Assembly: GCF_900113945.1 (NCBI RefSeq)
Contig: NZ_FORG01000008.1
Span: 114,280-178,279 of the forward strand
Source of the DNA: Xenorhabdus mauleonii
GTDB lineage: Bacteria; Pseudomonadota; Gammaproteobacteria; Enterobacterales; Enterobacteriaceae
Length of the DNA stretch: 64,000 nt
Direction: 5' to 3'
In this document: positions 10,401-17,190 of the stretch, piece after piece
Position numbering within the stretch: the stretch's first letter is position 1
Layout: each line of letters starts with the position of its first letter
The notes under the pieces: model-generated
Told to the model about the DNA's origin: nothing
Seen by the model: only the letters and a program-made list of their open reading frames with translations
The model's database searches: none
Translations under genes and position numbers: made by a program

Positions 10401-11917
10401 GCCGTAAAGATACTCAGGTTAAAGTGCGTGGTTATCGTATTGAACTGGCAGAAATAGAGTTAGCGATATCGAATACGTCCGGTGCTGACGCAATATTGAA
10501 AGATGTTGCTGTTGTGGTTCAACAACACGGCGAAAACGATGGCTATCTGGTGGCTTTCTTGGTTGGTGAAAGGAATGACGCATTTGTTGTGCAAGTACAG
10601 CAATATTTGTCTGAAACGCTGCCCAAACACATGCTTCCCTCCCAAATAGAGTGGTTGGATTCACTGCCCAAAACACCAAGTGGCAAGCGCGATGATGCAG
10701 CATTACGCCAAATGCGGATCACTCATGGACAAACTCAAGCAGAGGGTGTTGCTCCGCGGGACAAATATGAGCAGGTGCTGTGTGATTTGGCGGCGGATTT
10801 GTTAAAAATACCCGATGTCTCGGTTCATCAGAATTTGTTTGATATCGGAGCGACTTCACTGACAGTGATGAGAATGGTTGTTCTGGTCGAAAAACACTTC
10901 GGAACCACTATTCCTTTATCCCTTTTTATCAGTTACCCAACTGTTGCACAGTTAGCGGAACATATCAGAGAAAAGGGTGGACATCCTACTTTCAGTCCAC
11001 TTGTTCCTATGCGCCCGCTTATCACCGACACAAACGGCAGGCATACGACAGGTCATAAATCCCCGTTATTTTTTGTCCATCCGATGGGGGGAAATGTGCT
11101 GTCCTATTTGCGGTTAGTGAAACATCTCCCAGAAGACCAACCCTTCTATGCGTTGCAATCTCATGGCGTCGATGCCGGATCTGTACCTTTGACCAGTGTG
11201 CAGGAGCAGGCCGCAAATTATCTGCAAGCGATACGCCATATTCAGCCGCATGGCCCGTATTCAATCGGAGGTTGGTCTTATGGCGGTTTTGTCGCATTTG
11301 AAATGGCTCGCCAATTGAAAGAGCAAGGGGAAGAAGTTGCTGATCTTTTTGTTCTGGATACGGTTGTTGTCAGCAATGAAGCGAAGCGGGAAGTGAATGA
11401 AGAAGCGTTACTGCGGTGGTTTTTCTGGGAATTATTGTGGCTGAATGAAGGAGCGACACTTCCTGCACAAAGCTTACCGGAGCACACGACATCTTTGCAG
11501 GAACAATTCGAATATATTACAGAGCAGGCTATTGCCACCGATGCAATACCGAAGGGCAGTTCCCGGGCTGTAATACAAAGGCTGTTTGATGTGTACCGAA
11601 CCAATTGGAAAGCGGCGTCAGATTACGCGGCTTGCAAGGCTGATATCAGTATGACTTTATTACATGCGACACGGCCGTTACCTGAGGTTCTGCACGCCAT
11701 GCATGATGCGGTCGGAAGTGAATACCGTGACCCTCAAAATGGTTGGGGGCGCAAGACAACAGGTCATATCAATGTCATCGATGTACCCGGTGATCATTTG
11801 GAAGTTATGGAAGAACCCTATGTAGAGGAAGTTGCAAAAGTCATTCTGCAAGAAATGAACAAGTCCTCTAAAAAACAAGTATTACCGTACTCGGAGGAAG
11901 AATGTCCCATCCATTGA
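4448..11917 (+). CDS. pxaA: Dimodular NRPS, pyrrolizixenamide-type (PxaA), C-A-T-C-A-T-TE
   Basis: A 2489-residue cytoplasmic nonribosomal peptide synthetase. C1 (about 5-445, HHIVCDGWG near 133) stands first, as in starter condensation domains that load a fatty acyl group. A1 (460-970) has the specificity residues D-V-W-H-F-S-L-V-D, the serine code. T1 carries Ser1023 (LGGDSI). C2 (1085-1540) has HHALLDG near 1235. A2 (1570-2085) gives D-V-Q-Y-I-S-Q-V-I, closest to proline codes (DVQ.IAHV.) but not identical. T2 carries Ser2137 (IGATSL). The thioesterase (2195-2475) has GWSYGG with Ser2277 and a late GDH histidine. The architecture, Ser then Pro-like codes and the overlapping monooxygenase gene match the pxaAB locus for bicyclic pyrrolizidine alkaloids. 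The ribosome site is weak (GTGAG); the start fits the beginning of the C domain. Confidence 0.88.
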   Translation: MGTLQVLPLTQYQKEIYYETQRNPESQQFTISIARVLKNNINVEKLFHSVNTILGNDITCRLRIVEHEGVLGQEIQSTVVNQAKIINAEEEDVNVLFDKWSKRVFNLDEKSLLEIALLQNLKNNCTAIFIRAHHIVCDGWGINQLAKKIAKCYLDNHLIQGNAAASDMLSYSSHFEKNVEKYTSAILEQEKILSQPETEQQITALAALTQHHDPAFFNRKKKTHLSRFVQHRHILTQAEIEKTTSQGMNPYLAVMSAVAVLLSRIHNNTQLTMGVPLLNRRKNQLDIAGQWANTLPLAVTVNAEDTFAELATRIKTGTKELKTFEHIPLGRLFKSMGTTVRQWFDVTVAYNHSPMTGASRDTYQKEGIYAAATAHENDAIAIHVHNYGGDSDVAIDITAAEDIFDEDYSFETFTASLGHVLDQIIASPEQAVSQVTLSSAEEMAQLALFEQGPVTAFSAQETLSTLFDAQVSLHGDAVAIANVGEQSALTYAQFQARIDNMVAILLKAGVKKGDIVAILMDRSTEMLTAIFAVLKAGAAYLPVDPNYPQERIDYMLEDSGVTVIIADKLNQSLSTRAYTVIDGNNVVDHEVQRDAEQANLSAADSLAYMIYTSGSTGQPKGVMINHYSAVNRIEWMQERYPLDNTDVILQKTPISFDVSVWELFWWSITGASVHLLPPGAHKDPLEIIKAISTHRVTTLHFVPSMLQPLLDILEAQPELVKKLDSLRRVFTSGEALPPTRVNQFRQIFSVLGLNAPALINLYGPTEATVDVSYFEFFPENVETVKRVPIGFPINNTSLRIMSQHGTRQAIGLAGELQIGGVGLARGYHNKPELTDEKFILSGNERWYRTGDLARWLPDGSIEYLGRIDNQVKIRGNRIELGEIQNTLERIQGINRAEVLPQKNSQGDDYLCAYYTVNIPNMTNELSAADHLHFTSEKLRNALLEFLPDFMVPQRFFRVPFIPLTPNGKVDRHALVALVKTEEAASRDDAQSETEYQLADIWKRILKIEKLSVQENFYTLGGDSILMLKVRSEAEKAGITVTLSDLAQYLTIAELGQHIDANCKNQQSNRQNALLPFALIKEKERASLAQYADAFPATQLQLGLIYHSQQSKNSATYKDVFRYTLKINTLTRRWEPEHFRQSAAATIQRHPVLRSHFNLADFSEPLQIINYHIDLDEAVKIDDLSSLTRDESESIIKEHMEKSSRLDYQFDHAPLYCIHVFKTAATDIIEVVFSFHHALLDGGSVANLLHELFSRYLNKGMSSSETEGSETKGSEANAVEENILPSPALYVQDELHALQDQKHQLFWKKMFKGLARTQFPAYRLYENRTDENRAYERQAKKRIFAKKAFIPKEMEEKLGILVQHEQVSIKSVFFAAHCLTVASVTSQDQIATGLVTHGRPDVQHSEQTLGLFLNTLPVRFSAANKTWKECIHSVFSAEQRHAPYRKYPLNTIQQKAGEGAKISSAFNYIHFHILTDVFGGSDLSLIAFDPWEETNFEVLLNVMTDFNTGQHYLRCDFDGSVFSQVQADTYMDTYMSVLNKMVNHGDQPATLSQPLAQMTQKIQSSSDMPCQGFMSVLNMIAKNVREQPDAIAIRHHDLQWSYKKLWSESGKIASALISEGIVYRGTVYPGSVQNTPVAIALERSPILVASLLGVMRAGGICLPLDLSYPIQRIEAMVEQAHPILALVDEKSEQLLNAVAVPAMRSDTLINLDTSISCEEQESGAEQEIDPEQLAYLLFTSGSTGKPKGVAMPHRSLSNMVTWQNETITGKNIRSTLQYAPLSFDVSFQEIFSTLAAGGELHLISEDERRDPLQLLRAIDHYQTERIYLPYVALQQLAETAVALETYPINLKTVISSGEQLRVTDDIRSFIGQINNGILENQYGPTETHVITAFTMQGNPVSFPALPPIGKSISNTDVVLLNDQLEEVASGEQGEIYARGLPVAQGYYCQPTLTAERFIMLKGDNNPLYRTGDLGVKLRDGNILCLGRKDTQVKVRGYRIELAEIELAISNTSGADAILKDVAVVVQQHGENDGYLVAFLVGERNDAFVVQVQQYLSETLPKHMLPSQIEWLDSLPKTPSGKRDDAALRQMRITHGQTQAEGVAPRDKYEQVLCDLAADLLKIPDVSVHQNLFDIGATSLTVMRMVVLVEKHFGTTIPLSLFISYPTVAQLAEHIREKGGHPTFSPLVPMRPLITDTNGRHTTGHKSPLFFVHPMGGNVLSYLRLVKHLPEDQPFYALQSHGVDAGSVPLTSVQEQAANYLQAIRHIQPHGPYSIGGWSYGGFVAFEMARQLKEQGEEVADLFVLDTVVVSNEAKREVNEEALLRWFFWELLWLNEGATLPAQSLPEHTTSLQEQFEYITEQAIATDAIPKGSSRAVIQRLFDVYRTNWKAASDYAACKADISMTLLHATRPLPEVLHAMHDAVGSEYRDPQNGWGRKTTGHINVIDVPGDHLEVMEEPYVEEVAKVILQEMNKSSKKQVLPYSEEECPIH

Positions 11918-13080
11918 AAGTTATTATAGCTGGAGCCGGTATTGGTGGATTAACAGCGGCTGTCGTTTTACGGCATATTGGTTGTGAAGTTGAAGTTTAT
12001 GAACAGGCTCCAACGTTACGCACAGCCGGTTCAGGCTTATCTGTGATGTCCAATGCTGTTGCTGCCTTATCTTCTATTGGTGTTAATCTGAATCTGGAGC
12101 ATTTTGGCGCTCCGGTTAAATGTGTGGAAATCAGGAACATCAAAGATCAACTAATCCGTGAATTGCCTATACCAGAGGTGTCATCCTCCAACGGATTTGA
12201 TAGTGTTTGTATTTCACGTAAAGCACTTCAGGAAGCACTGCTAAAGCAGCTTGATAAGAACATCATTCATGTCGGGGCGAAAGTGACCCAAATTACTGAA
12301 AGTGACGAGGGTGTTTCTGTTCATTTCGCAGATGGCAGAGAGACACAGGGTGATTTGCTTATTGGTGCTGATGGGTTCTATTCCTTTGTCCGTGACTATG
12401 TCCGGGGAAATCAGCCAATCCGTGAGGCCGATTATATCTGTTGGCTGGCGATTACCCGCTATCAGCATCCGCAAATCACGCCGGGCTACGTTGCCCACTA
12501 TTGGGGAGAGGGTAAGCGGATTGGTTTAATTGATATCGGTGGCGGTGAAATTTATTGGTGGGGAACGGCAAATATGCCTACTGAACAGGCCACCCACTGG
12601 CAGGGAAGCCACCGTGATATTTTGTCATATTATGAGGGATGGCCGGATATTGTTTCCGATATTATTTCACAAACGCCGTCAGAAGATATCATCTCTGTAG
12701 CCGCACAAGACAGGCCTTTTTCGTCTCTTTGGGGGAAAGGCCGGGTCACATTGTTAGGCGATGCCGCACACCCCATGTTAACCACCCTTGGTCAGGGAGC
12801 AGGTATGGCCATTGAAGACGCGGCAGTTTTGGGACATATGCTGAAACAGCAAGCAGATCCGGTTGCAGCACTGCGTCGGTACGAAGAAATTCGTATTCCA
12901 AGAGCCGAAATGTTTGTGGATATTTCATATACACAAAGTGAGCTTGAGCAGCAGGCTACGCCTTCTTCTTGCCAGGAAAGGGAAGACGCTTTGCGGTTTG
13001 AACCAGCAGAAAACCTGCGGGAAAATTTTGAACAGTTATTGAAGTTTCCTGTAAATGAGCTTGGTGTGATTTCAAAATAA
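11902..13080 (+). CDS. pxaB: FAD-dependent monooxygenase (PxaB, Baeyer-Villiger-type step of pyrrolizidine formation)
   Basis: A 392-residue flavoprotein of the group A (p-hydroxybenzoate hydroxylase/UbiH-like) monooxygenases. The N-terminal Rossmann motif GAGIGG spans residues 11-16, and the second FAD motif LLGDAAHPM has Gly286-Asp287. There is no signal peptide. It overlaps the end of pxaA by 16 nt and has a strong GGAGG ribosome site at about 11893 inside pxaA, so the two are co-translated. In characterised pyrrolizixenamide and legonmycin pathways the equivalent enzyme oxidises and ring-contracts the bicyclic product released by the NRPS. The flavoenzyme call is certain; the exact reaction follows from the family and context. 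Confidence 0.86.
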   Translation: MSHPLKVIIAGAGIGGLTAAVVLRHIGCEVEVYEQAPTLRTAGSGLSVMSNAVAALSSIGVNLNLEHFGAPVKCVEIRNIKDQLIRELPIPEVSSSNGFDSVCISRKALQEALLKQLDKNIIHVGAKVTQITESDEGVSVHFADGRETQGDLLIGADGFYSFVRDYVRGNQPIREADYICWLAITRYQHPQITPGYVAHYWGEGKRIGLIDIGGGEIYWWGTANMPTEQATHWQGSHRDILSYYEGWPDIVSDIISQTPSEDIISVAAQDRPFSSLWGKGRVTLLGDAAHPMLTTLGQGAGMAIEDAAVLGHMLKQQADPVAALRRYEEIRIPRAEMFVDISYTQSELEQQATPSSCQEREDALRFEPAENLRENFEQLLKFPVNELGVISK

Positions 13081-13941
13081 TTTGATCTGACAGTAAGCCT
13101 TGAACAGTTGAGAGTTACCGGTTTTGATGGAGATAGGTAATCTTTATGCAAATCGGTAATTCTCGTGATTCATACTCACAATCCCATCATAATTTGGTAA
13201 TGTATCGGGGATTTGCAAGGTTGATGGCCTGCCTGTTCTTTCATCCTTCCCCTTGATTTGTAAGCTACTCACCTAATTGCCATAGGTGAATTCCGTGATT
13301 ATCCAAAGCCTTTGTTGCGAGCCTGATACTGTCCGAGCATGAATGCTTTGCATTGCTTATTTGTTGCTTCAGGGGATAAAATTCCTTTACATATGTTATG
13401 CACGATAGGGGAATAAAAAAACAACCGTCAATTCCCTGCCATTACAATAATGGACGCAATAAACGAGTTAGTTCATTGACGATAGAAAAACTATAACTCT
13501 CCGTTTGTATAAAAATTTTTGAGTACTTTATATATCATCATATTCTAGTGGGATTATTACTTCTCTTGGTGTCCTAACTAAAAATGAACATAATATGATT
13601 TACTGAAATAACTTATTCATGTTAAACAAATAAGAATGTTATATCGCATGTTATTTTTGTTCAATATAATATGTTGCTTTTTTGTGGGTACATATGTTAG
13701 TTATCAATTGATAACTATTTGTCATTATACTCTTTAACTTTAACCGTTTAATTTATACCTGTGAAATCATATAATAATCTGGTATTAATAATTAAAATTG
13801 TTGGTTTTTAATTTATTAAAACCCAATTAGAAATAAATGAAAGATTGGAGTTTGTTGATTTAATACAAGAAGCTTTTTTATTTCTTCATATGAATTTTCA
13901 TGCATGGGATTTTTTAATTAATCGTTGTAAGGGGTATTCTT
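13081..13941. other. Long AT-rich non-coding region before the propeller genes
   Basis: No convincing gene is visible in these 860 bases. A minus-strand stretch at about 13310-13410 (ending NKQCKAFMLGQYQARNKGFG, 34 codons from a GTG) looks faintly protein-like and may be a remnant, but it has no ribosome site. The rightmost 350 bases are very AT-rich and presumably hold the promoter of the first propeller gene; several AT-rich near-palindromes (for example TAGTTATCAATTGATAACTA near 13695) could bind a nucleoid protein or regulator. Confidence 0.5.
13695..13714. promoter_or_regulatory. Near-perfect palindrome upstream of the first propeller gene
   Basis: TAGTTATCAATTGATAACTA is a 20-bp perfect palindrome in an AT-rich region about 230 bp before the start at 13942. 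It could be an operator of a dimeric regulator. It is not repeated before the second copy, so the two genes may be controlled differently. No regulator can be named. Confidence 0.35.
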
Positions 13942-15234
13942 ATGAATAATTTGAACAATACATTGCTAATAGCGCCTAAACTTATGCAGGCAGATAGCTC
14001 CGGTGTGATTAATATAGAAGACATGAAATCAACGGAGCAGAAATTTATAGTCATGGAAGTGAATCGATATCTTGACTTCCAAGTTGGGGACGAAATAATT
14101 GGGTATCTTAGAAATAATAATAATGATGAAATAAAAAGCATCCCTAACGTCATTGTGCCAGATGATGAAGGGAATTTTAGTGTGCTTATCTATTTTCATA
14201 TAGAGGATATAAAGCATCTTGGTCATTGGAACGCTTCTTATGAGGTGACAAAATTAAATAGTGAAAAACTTACCTCAAATGCAACCGATGTCAATTTCAG
14301 GATTGCTGGTCATTGCCCGCCAGAAGATAATATCTATAACATAAATATATTTTATTTTTCATCCTCTGATGAGGGATATATTTTCCGTCAGCGTCAATGT
14401 GATAAGGTAGTATCGGTTAATAAAATTTCACCAGATGGAGTGCAAGGTGAGGATATATCAGAGGGACAGCAATGGGATCATTTTTATGATATCTTGCTTC
14501 CTTTTAAATTGGGTAATCAACAGTATGTTTTTGGACTGAAAAAGAATGTTATCAATGCACCTCAAATTGTACCAAAGTCTTATTGGATGATAGCTAAATT
14601 AAGTAATCACGGATTTAGAGATGTAGTGGATAGTGGCCATTGGGATAATCCGTATGATGTTGGCTTTACCTATGCGATAGATAATAAACAATTTATTTAT
14701 CTTCATAGCAGTAATAAAGATAAAGATGGTAAATACCCATACATTATTCGAGAAATAAAACAAGATGGTAGTATAGGGGGAATAACGACTTCTGATCATT
14801 GGGATCATTTCTATGCCCCAACATTTTCTTTTTCAACGAAAGATAAGGTATATTTTTATGGGCAAACAAAGGCTGACTATAGCCTTGTTAACTATGGATT
14901 AAAACCCGATGGAACTATTGGGGAACCAATCAAAAGTGGTCCCTGGTTAGAATATAATGCGGTTCAGGTTACATTTAGCTTGGGAGGATATAACTACTAT
15001 GCTGGGCAAGATTTTGATAGCCATGGTTTTTGGATTGCTTCCCTATCTGGTAATGGGTTACCATATCAAAATGCTGTAATGAATAAGGTGCTTGATAAAA
15101 ACTATCAATATTTGGTCCCATTCGAAATTAAAGGAAAACACTATTTCCTTATGCAAGATCAAAGCAAAGAGCATTGGGTTATTCATGAGTTGAAGGACGA
15201 TAATACATTTGGGAAGACAACAGATCAAAGATAA
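13942..15234 (+). CDS. Two-domain protein with an N-terminal Ig-like domain and a WD-like beta-propeller, copy 1
   Basis: A 430-residue protein that I cannot assign to a named family. There is no signal peptide or membrane segment. Residues 1-125 form a beta-rich, probably immunoglobulin-like domain (LLIAPKLMQADSSGVI then FQVGDEIIGYL). Residues about 135-430 hold roughly five repeats of about 53 residues, each opening with an aromatic position (Trp178, Trp234, Trp287, Trp335, Tyr388) and containing a 'F.....g.k.Y.fgq' strand, the signature of a small propeller such as sugar-binding lectins. The start is backed by AAGGGG. A paralogue follows at 15570. The AT-rich base composition differs from the core genes and suggests acquisition. 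A lectin or host-surface binding role is inference only. Confidence 0.75.
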   Translation: MNNLNNTLLIAPKLMQADSSGVINIEDMKSTEQKFIVMEVNRYLDFQVGDEIIGYLRNNNNDEIKSIPNVIVPDDEGNFSVLIYFHIEDIKHLGHWNASYEVTKLNSEKLTSNATDVNFRIAGHCPPEDNIYNINIFYFSSSDEGYIFRQRQCDKVVSVNKISPDGVQGEDISEGQQWDHFYDILLPFKLGNQQYVFGLKKNVINAPQIVPKSYWMIAKLSNHGFRDVVDSGHWDNPYDVGFTYAIDNKQFIYLHSSNKDKDGKYPYIIREIKQDGSIGGITTSDHWDHFYAPTFSFSTKDKVYFYGQTKADYSLVNYGLKPDGTIGEPIKSGPWLEYNAVQVTFSLGGYNYYAGQDFDSHGFWIASLSGNGLPYQNAVMNKVLDKNYQYLVPFEIKGKHYFLMQDQSKEHWVIHELKDDNTFGKTTDQR

Positions 15235-15268
15235 TATCAGTATTTTTTCGCAAGAAATTAATGATAAT

Positions 15269-15361
15269 TATACGCGTCGTACTTCAAGGTGCATGTATTA
15301 TCATCCCGCGACGCGGGATGATAATGCGTTGCTTCCTGAAACTTGGAGTTAATAGGGTATA
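15269..15361. repeat. MITE-like element with a 29-bp perfect hairpin
   Basis: The ends TATACGCGTCGTACTTCAAGG and, on the other strand, TATACCCTATTAACTCCAAG are imperfect terminal inverted repeats. The centre (15297-15325) is a perfect palindrome with 14-bp arms around a single A, including ATCATCCCGCG. It encodes nothing. The ACTTCAAG ends resemble those of the repeat at 4296-4415. Read as RNA, the hairpin could also stop transcription between the two propeller genes, although no T-run follows. Confidence 0.6.
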
Positions 15362-15569
15362 AAACATAATAACTCAGAGGCTTTCCTGGATAACCAATAT
15401 AATCCTGGGTGGCCTCATAATTAAAGTTATTAACTTATGATCTTTTAATTATTACAAGTTTCATTGTAAATAAATTAAGTCATGGTTTTAACACAATAAT
15501 AATTTTTATTGCCCTATAATTGGTATTCATTTATGGAGTTTTTAAATAATCGTTGCAAGAGGTGTTTTT

Positions 15570-16862
15570 ATGAATAATTTTAATAATACATTACTAATAG
15601 CGCCTAAACTTATGCAGGCAGATAGCTCTGGTGTGATTAATATAGAAGACATGAAATCAACGGAGCAGAAATTTATAGTCATGGAAGTGAATCGATACCT
15701 TGACTTTCAGGTTGGGGACGAAATAATTGGGTATCTTAGAAATAATAATAATGATGAAATAAAAAGCATCCCTAACGTCATTGTGCCAGATGATGAAGGG
15801 AATTTTAGTGTGCTTATCTATTTTCATATAGAGGATATAAAGCATCTTGGTCATTGGAACGCTTCTTATGAGGTGACAAAATTAAATAGTGAAAAACTTA
15901 CCTCAAATGCAACCGATGTCAACTTCAGGATTGCTGGTCATTGCCCGCCAGAAGATAATATCTATAACATAAATATATTTTATTTTTCATCCTCTGATGA
16001 GGGATATATTTTCCGTCAGCGCCAATGTGATAAGGTAGTATCGGTTAATAAAATTTCACCAGATGGAGTGCAAGGTGAGGATATATCAGAGGGACAGCAA
16101 TGGGATCATTTTTATGATATCTTGCTTCCTTTTAAATTGGGTAATCAACAGTATGTTTTTGGACTGAAAAAGAATGTTATCAATGCACCTCAAATTGTAC
16201 CAAAGTCTTATTGGATGATAGCTAAATTAAGTAATCACGGATTTAAGGATGTAGTGAATAGTGGCCATTGGGAAAATCCGTATGATGCTGGTTTTACCTA
16301 TGAGATAGATAATAAGCAATTTATTTATCTTCATAGCAGTAATAAAGATAAAGATGGTAAATACCCTTACGTTATTCGAGAATTAGAACAAACTGGTAAT
16401 ATGGGAAAAATAACGGCTTCTGGTCATTGGGACTTTTTCTATGCCCCAACGTACGCTTTTACAGCGAAAGATCAAGTATATCTTTATGGGCAAGCAGAGA
16501 CTGATTATAGTCTTATTAATTATAATTTAAAATCCGATGGAACTATTGGGCAATCAATCAAAAGTGGCCCTTGGCTAGAATATAACGCATCTCAGTTTAC
16601 ATATAGCATGGGAGGAAAACAATATACCTGCGGGCAAAATTTTGCTAATCGTATTTTTTGGATTGCGAGTATATTTGATGATGGAGAATTAAGTCAACCC
16701 AATATAACGTTGAAGGAACTTGATACAAGCTATCAATACCTGGTTCCATTGGAAATTAAAGGAAAACACTATTTTATTAGGCAAGATCAAAGCAAAGAAC
16801 ATTGGGTTATTCAGGAATTGAAGGAAGATGGTACATTGGGGGGAACTACAGATCAAAGATGA
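15570..16862 (+). CDS. Two-domain Ig-like/beta-propeller protein, copy 2
   Basis: A paralogue of the protein encoded at 13942-15234, also 430 residues. Residues 1-225 are identical except for position 4 (Leu in copy 1, Phe here). From residue 226 the two differ at many positions, for example HWENPYDAGFTYEI here against HWDNPYDVGFTYAI, although length and repeat spacing are kept. The first propeller blade is thus still shared, while blades two to five have changed, possibly including ligand-facing loops. The ribosome site is AAGAGG. The 335-nt gap to copy 1 contains a palindromic element, so the gene may need its own promoter. Function is unknown; it is the same fold as copy 1. Confidence 0.75.
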   Translation: MNNFNNTLLIAPKLMQADSSGVINIEDMKSTEQKFIVMEVNRYLDFQVGDEIIGYLRNNNNDEIKSIPNVIVPDDEGNFSVLIYFHIEDIKHLGHWNASYEVTKLNSEKLTSNATDVNFRIAGHCPPEDNIYNINIFYFSSSDEGYIFRQRQCDKVVSVNKISPDGVQGEDISEGQQWDHFYDILLPFKLGNQQYVFGLKKNVINAPQIVPKSYWMIAKLSNHGFKDVVNSGHWENPYDAGFTYEIDNKQFIYLHSSNKDKDGKYPYVIRELEQTGNMGKITASGHWDFFYAPTYAFTAKDQVYLYGQAETDYSLINYNLKSDGTIGQSIKSGPWLEYNASQFTYSMGGKQYTCGQNFANRIFWIASIFDDGELSQPNITLKELDTSYQYLVPLEIKGKHYFIRQDQSKEHWVIQELKEDGTLGGTTDQR

Positions 16863-16940
16863 TGTTGATATCTTTCCTACGAGAATGCAATGATAATTAA
16901 AGTATAATAAATGATTCCATCGTGATTTTTAAAAATTTTC

Positions 16941-17174
16941 ATGGTGGAATATGTGCATTTTAAAACCAATTCTAATTTTGAGTGCATCATATTAAAGTGT
17001 TTTTATATCTCTGATTTTAAAATAAGAGGGAGTTATTTGGAACAACAATTAATTTTAGCAAGTAATAGTGTTTTCATTGAATTGCATGGTTTTAGTAATA
17101 AATTGATTAATATGCCTGTTCCAATATCAGCGTTTAAAACTAATCAAGGTCACTTTAATAAGGAACAGGCGTAG
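16941..17174 (+). CDS. Small ORF of doubtful reality
   Basis: A 77-codon frame beginning MVEYVHFKTNSNFE. GGTGGA stands only two bases before the ATG, too close for a good ribosome site. The product has no recognisable domain, is rich in Ile, Phe and Asn as expected from AT-rich DNA, and ends just before the convergent dauA. It may be a chance frame or the remnant of a gene after the propeller duplication. A 9-bp inverted repeat (GCCTGTTCC at 17114, GGAACAGGC at 17162) lies in its 3' part. Confidence 0.2.
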   Translation: MVEYVHFKTNSNFECIILKCFYISDFKIRGSYLEQQLILASNSVFIELHGFSNKLINMPVPISAFKTNQGHFNKEQA

Positions 17175-17190
17175 GTCATTTCCCTCGAAC

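Larger units (their letters stand above)
13915..16905 (+). repeat. Tandem duplication of a whole gene unit (about 1.35 kb each)
   Basis: Unit 1 spans about 13915-15268 and unit 2 about 15545-16905. Similarity starts in the leader (TAATCGTTG.AAG.GGT before both starts), is almost complete through the first 675 coding bases, then drops sharply but still aligns to the stop codon and into the 3' flank (both have AATGATAATTA shortly after the stop). A hairpin element lies in the 3' flank of unit 1 only, which suggests it arrived after the duplication. Confidence 0.85.

Noticed and set aside
13310..13410. Minus-strand 34-codon frame ending NKQCKAFMLGQYQARNKGFG
   Set aside because: It looks protein-like but has no ribosome site and is too short; kept only as a possible remnant.
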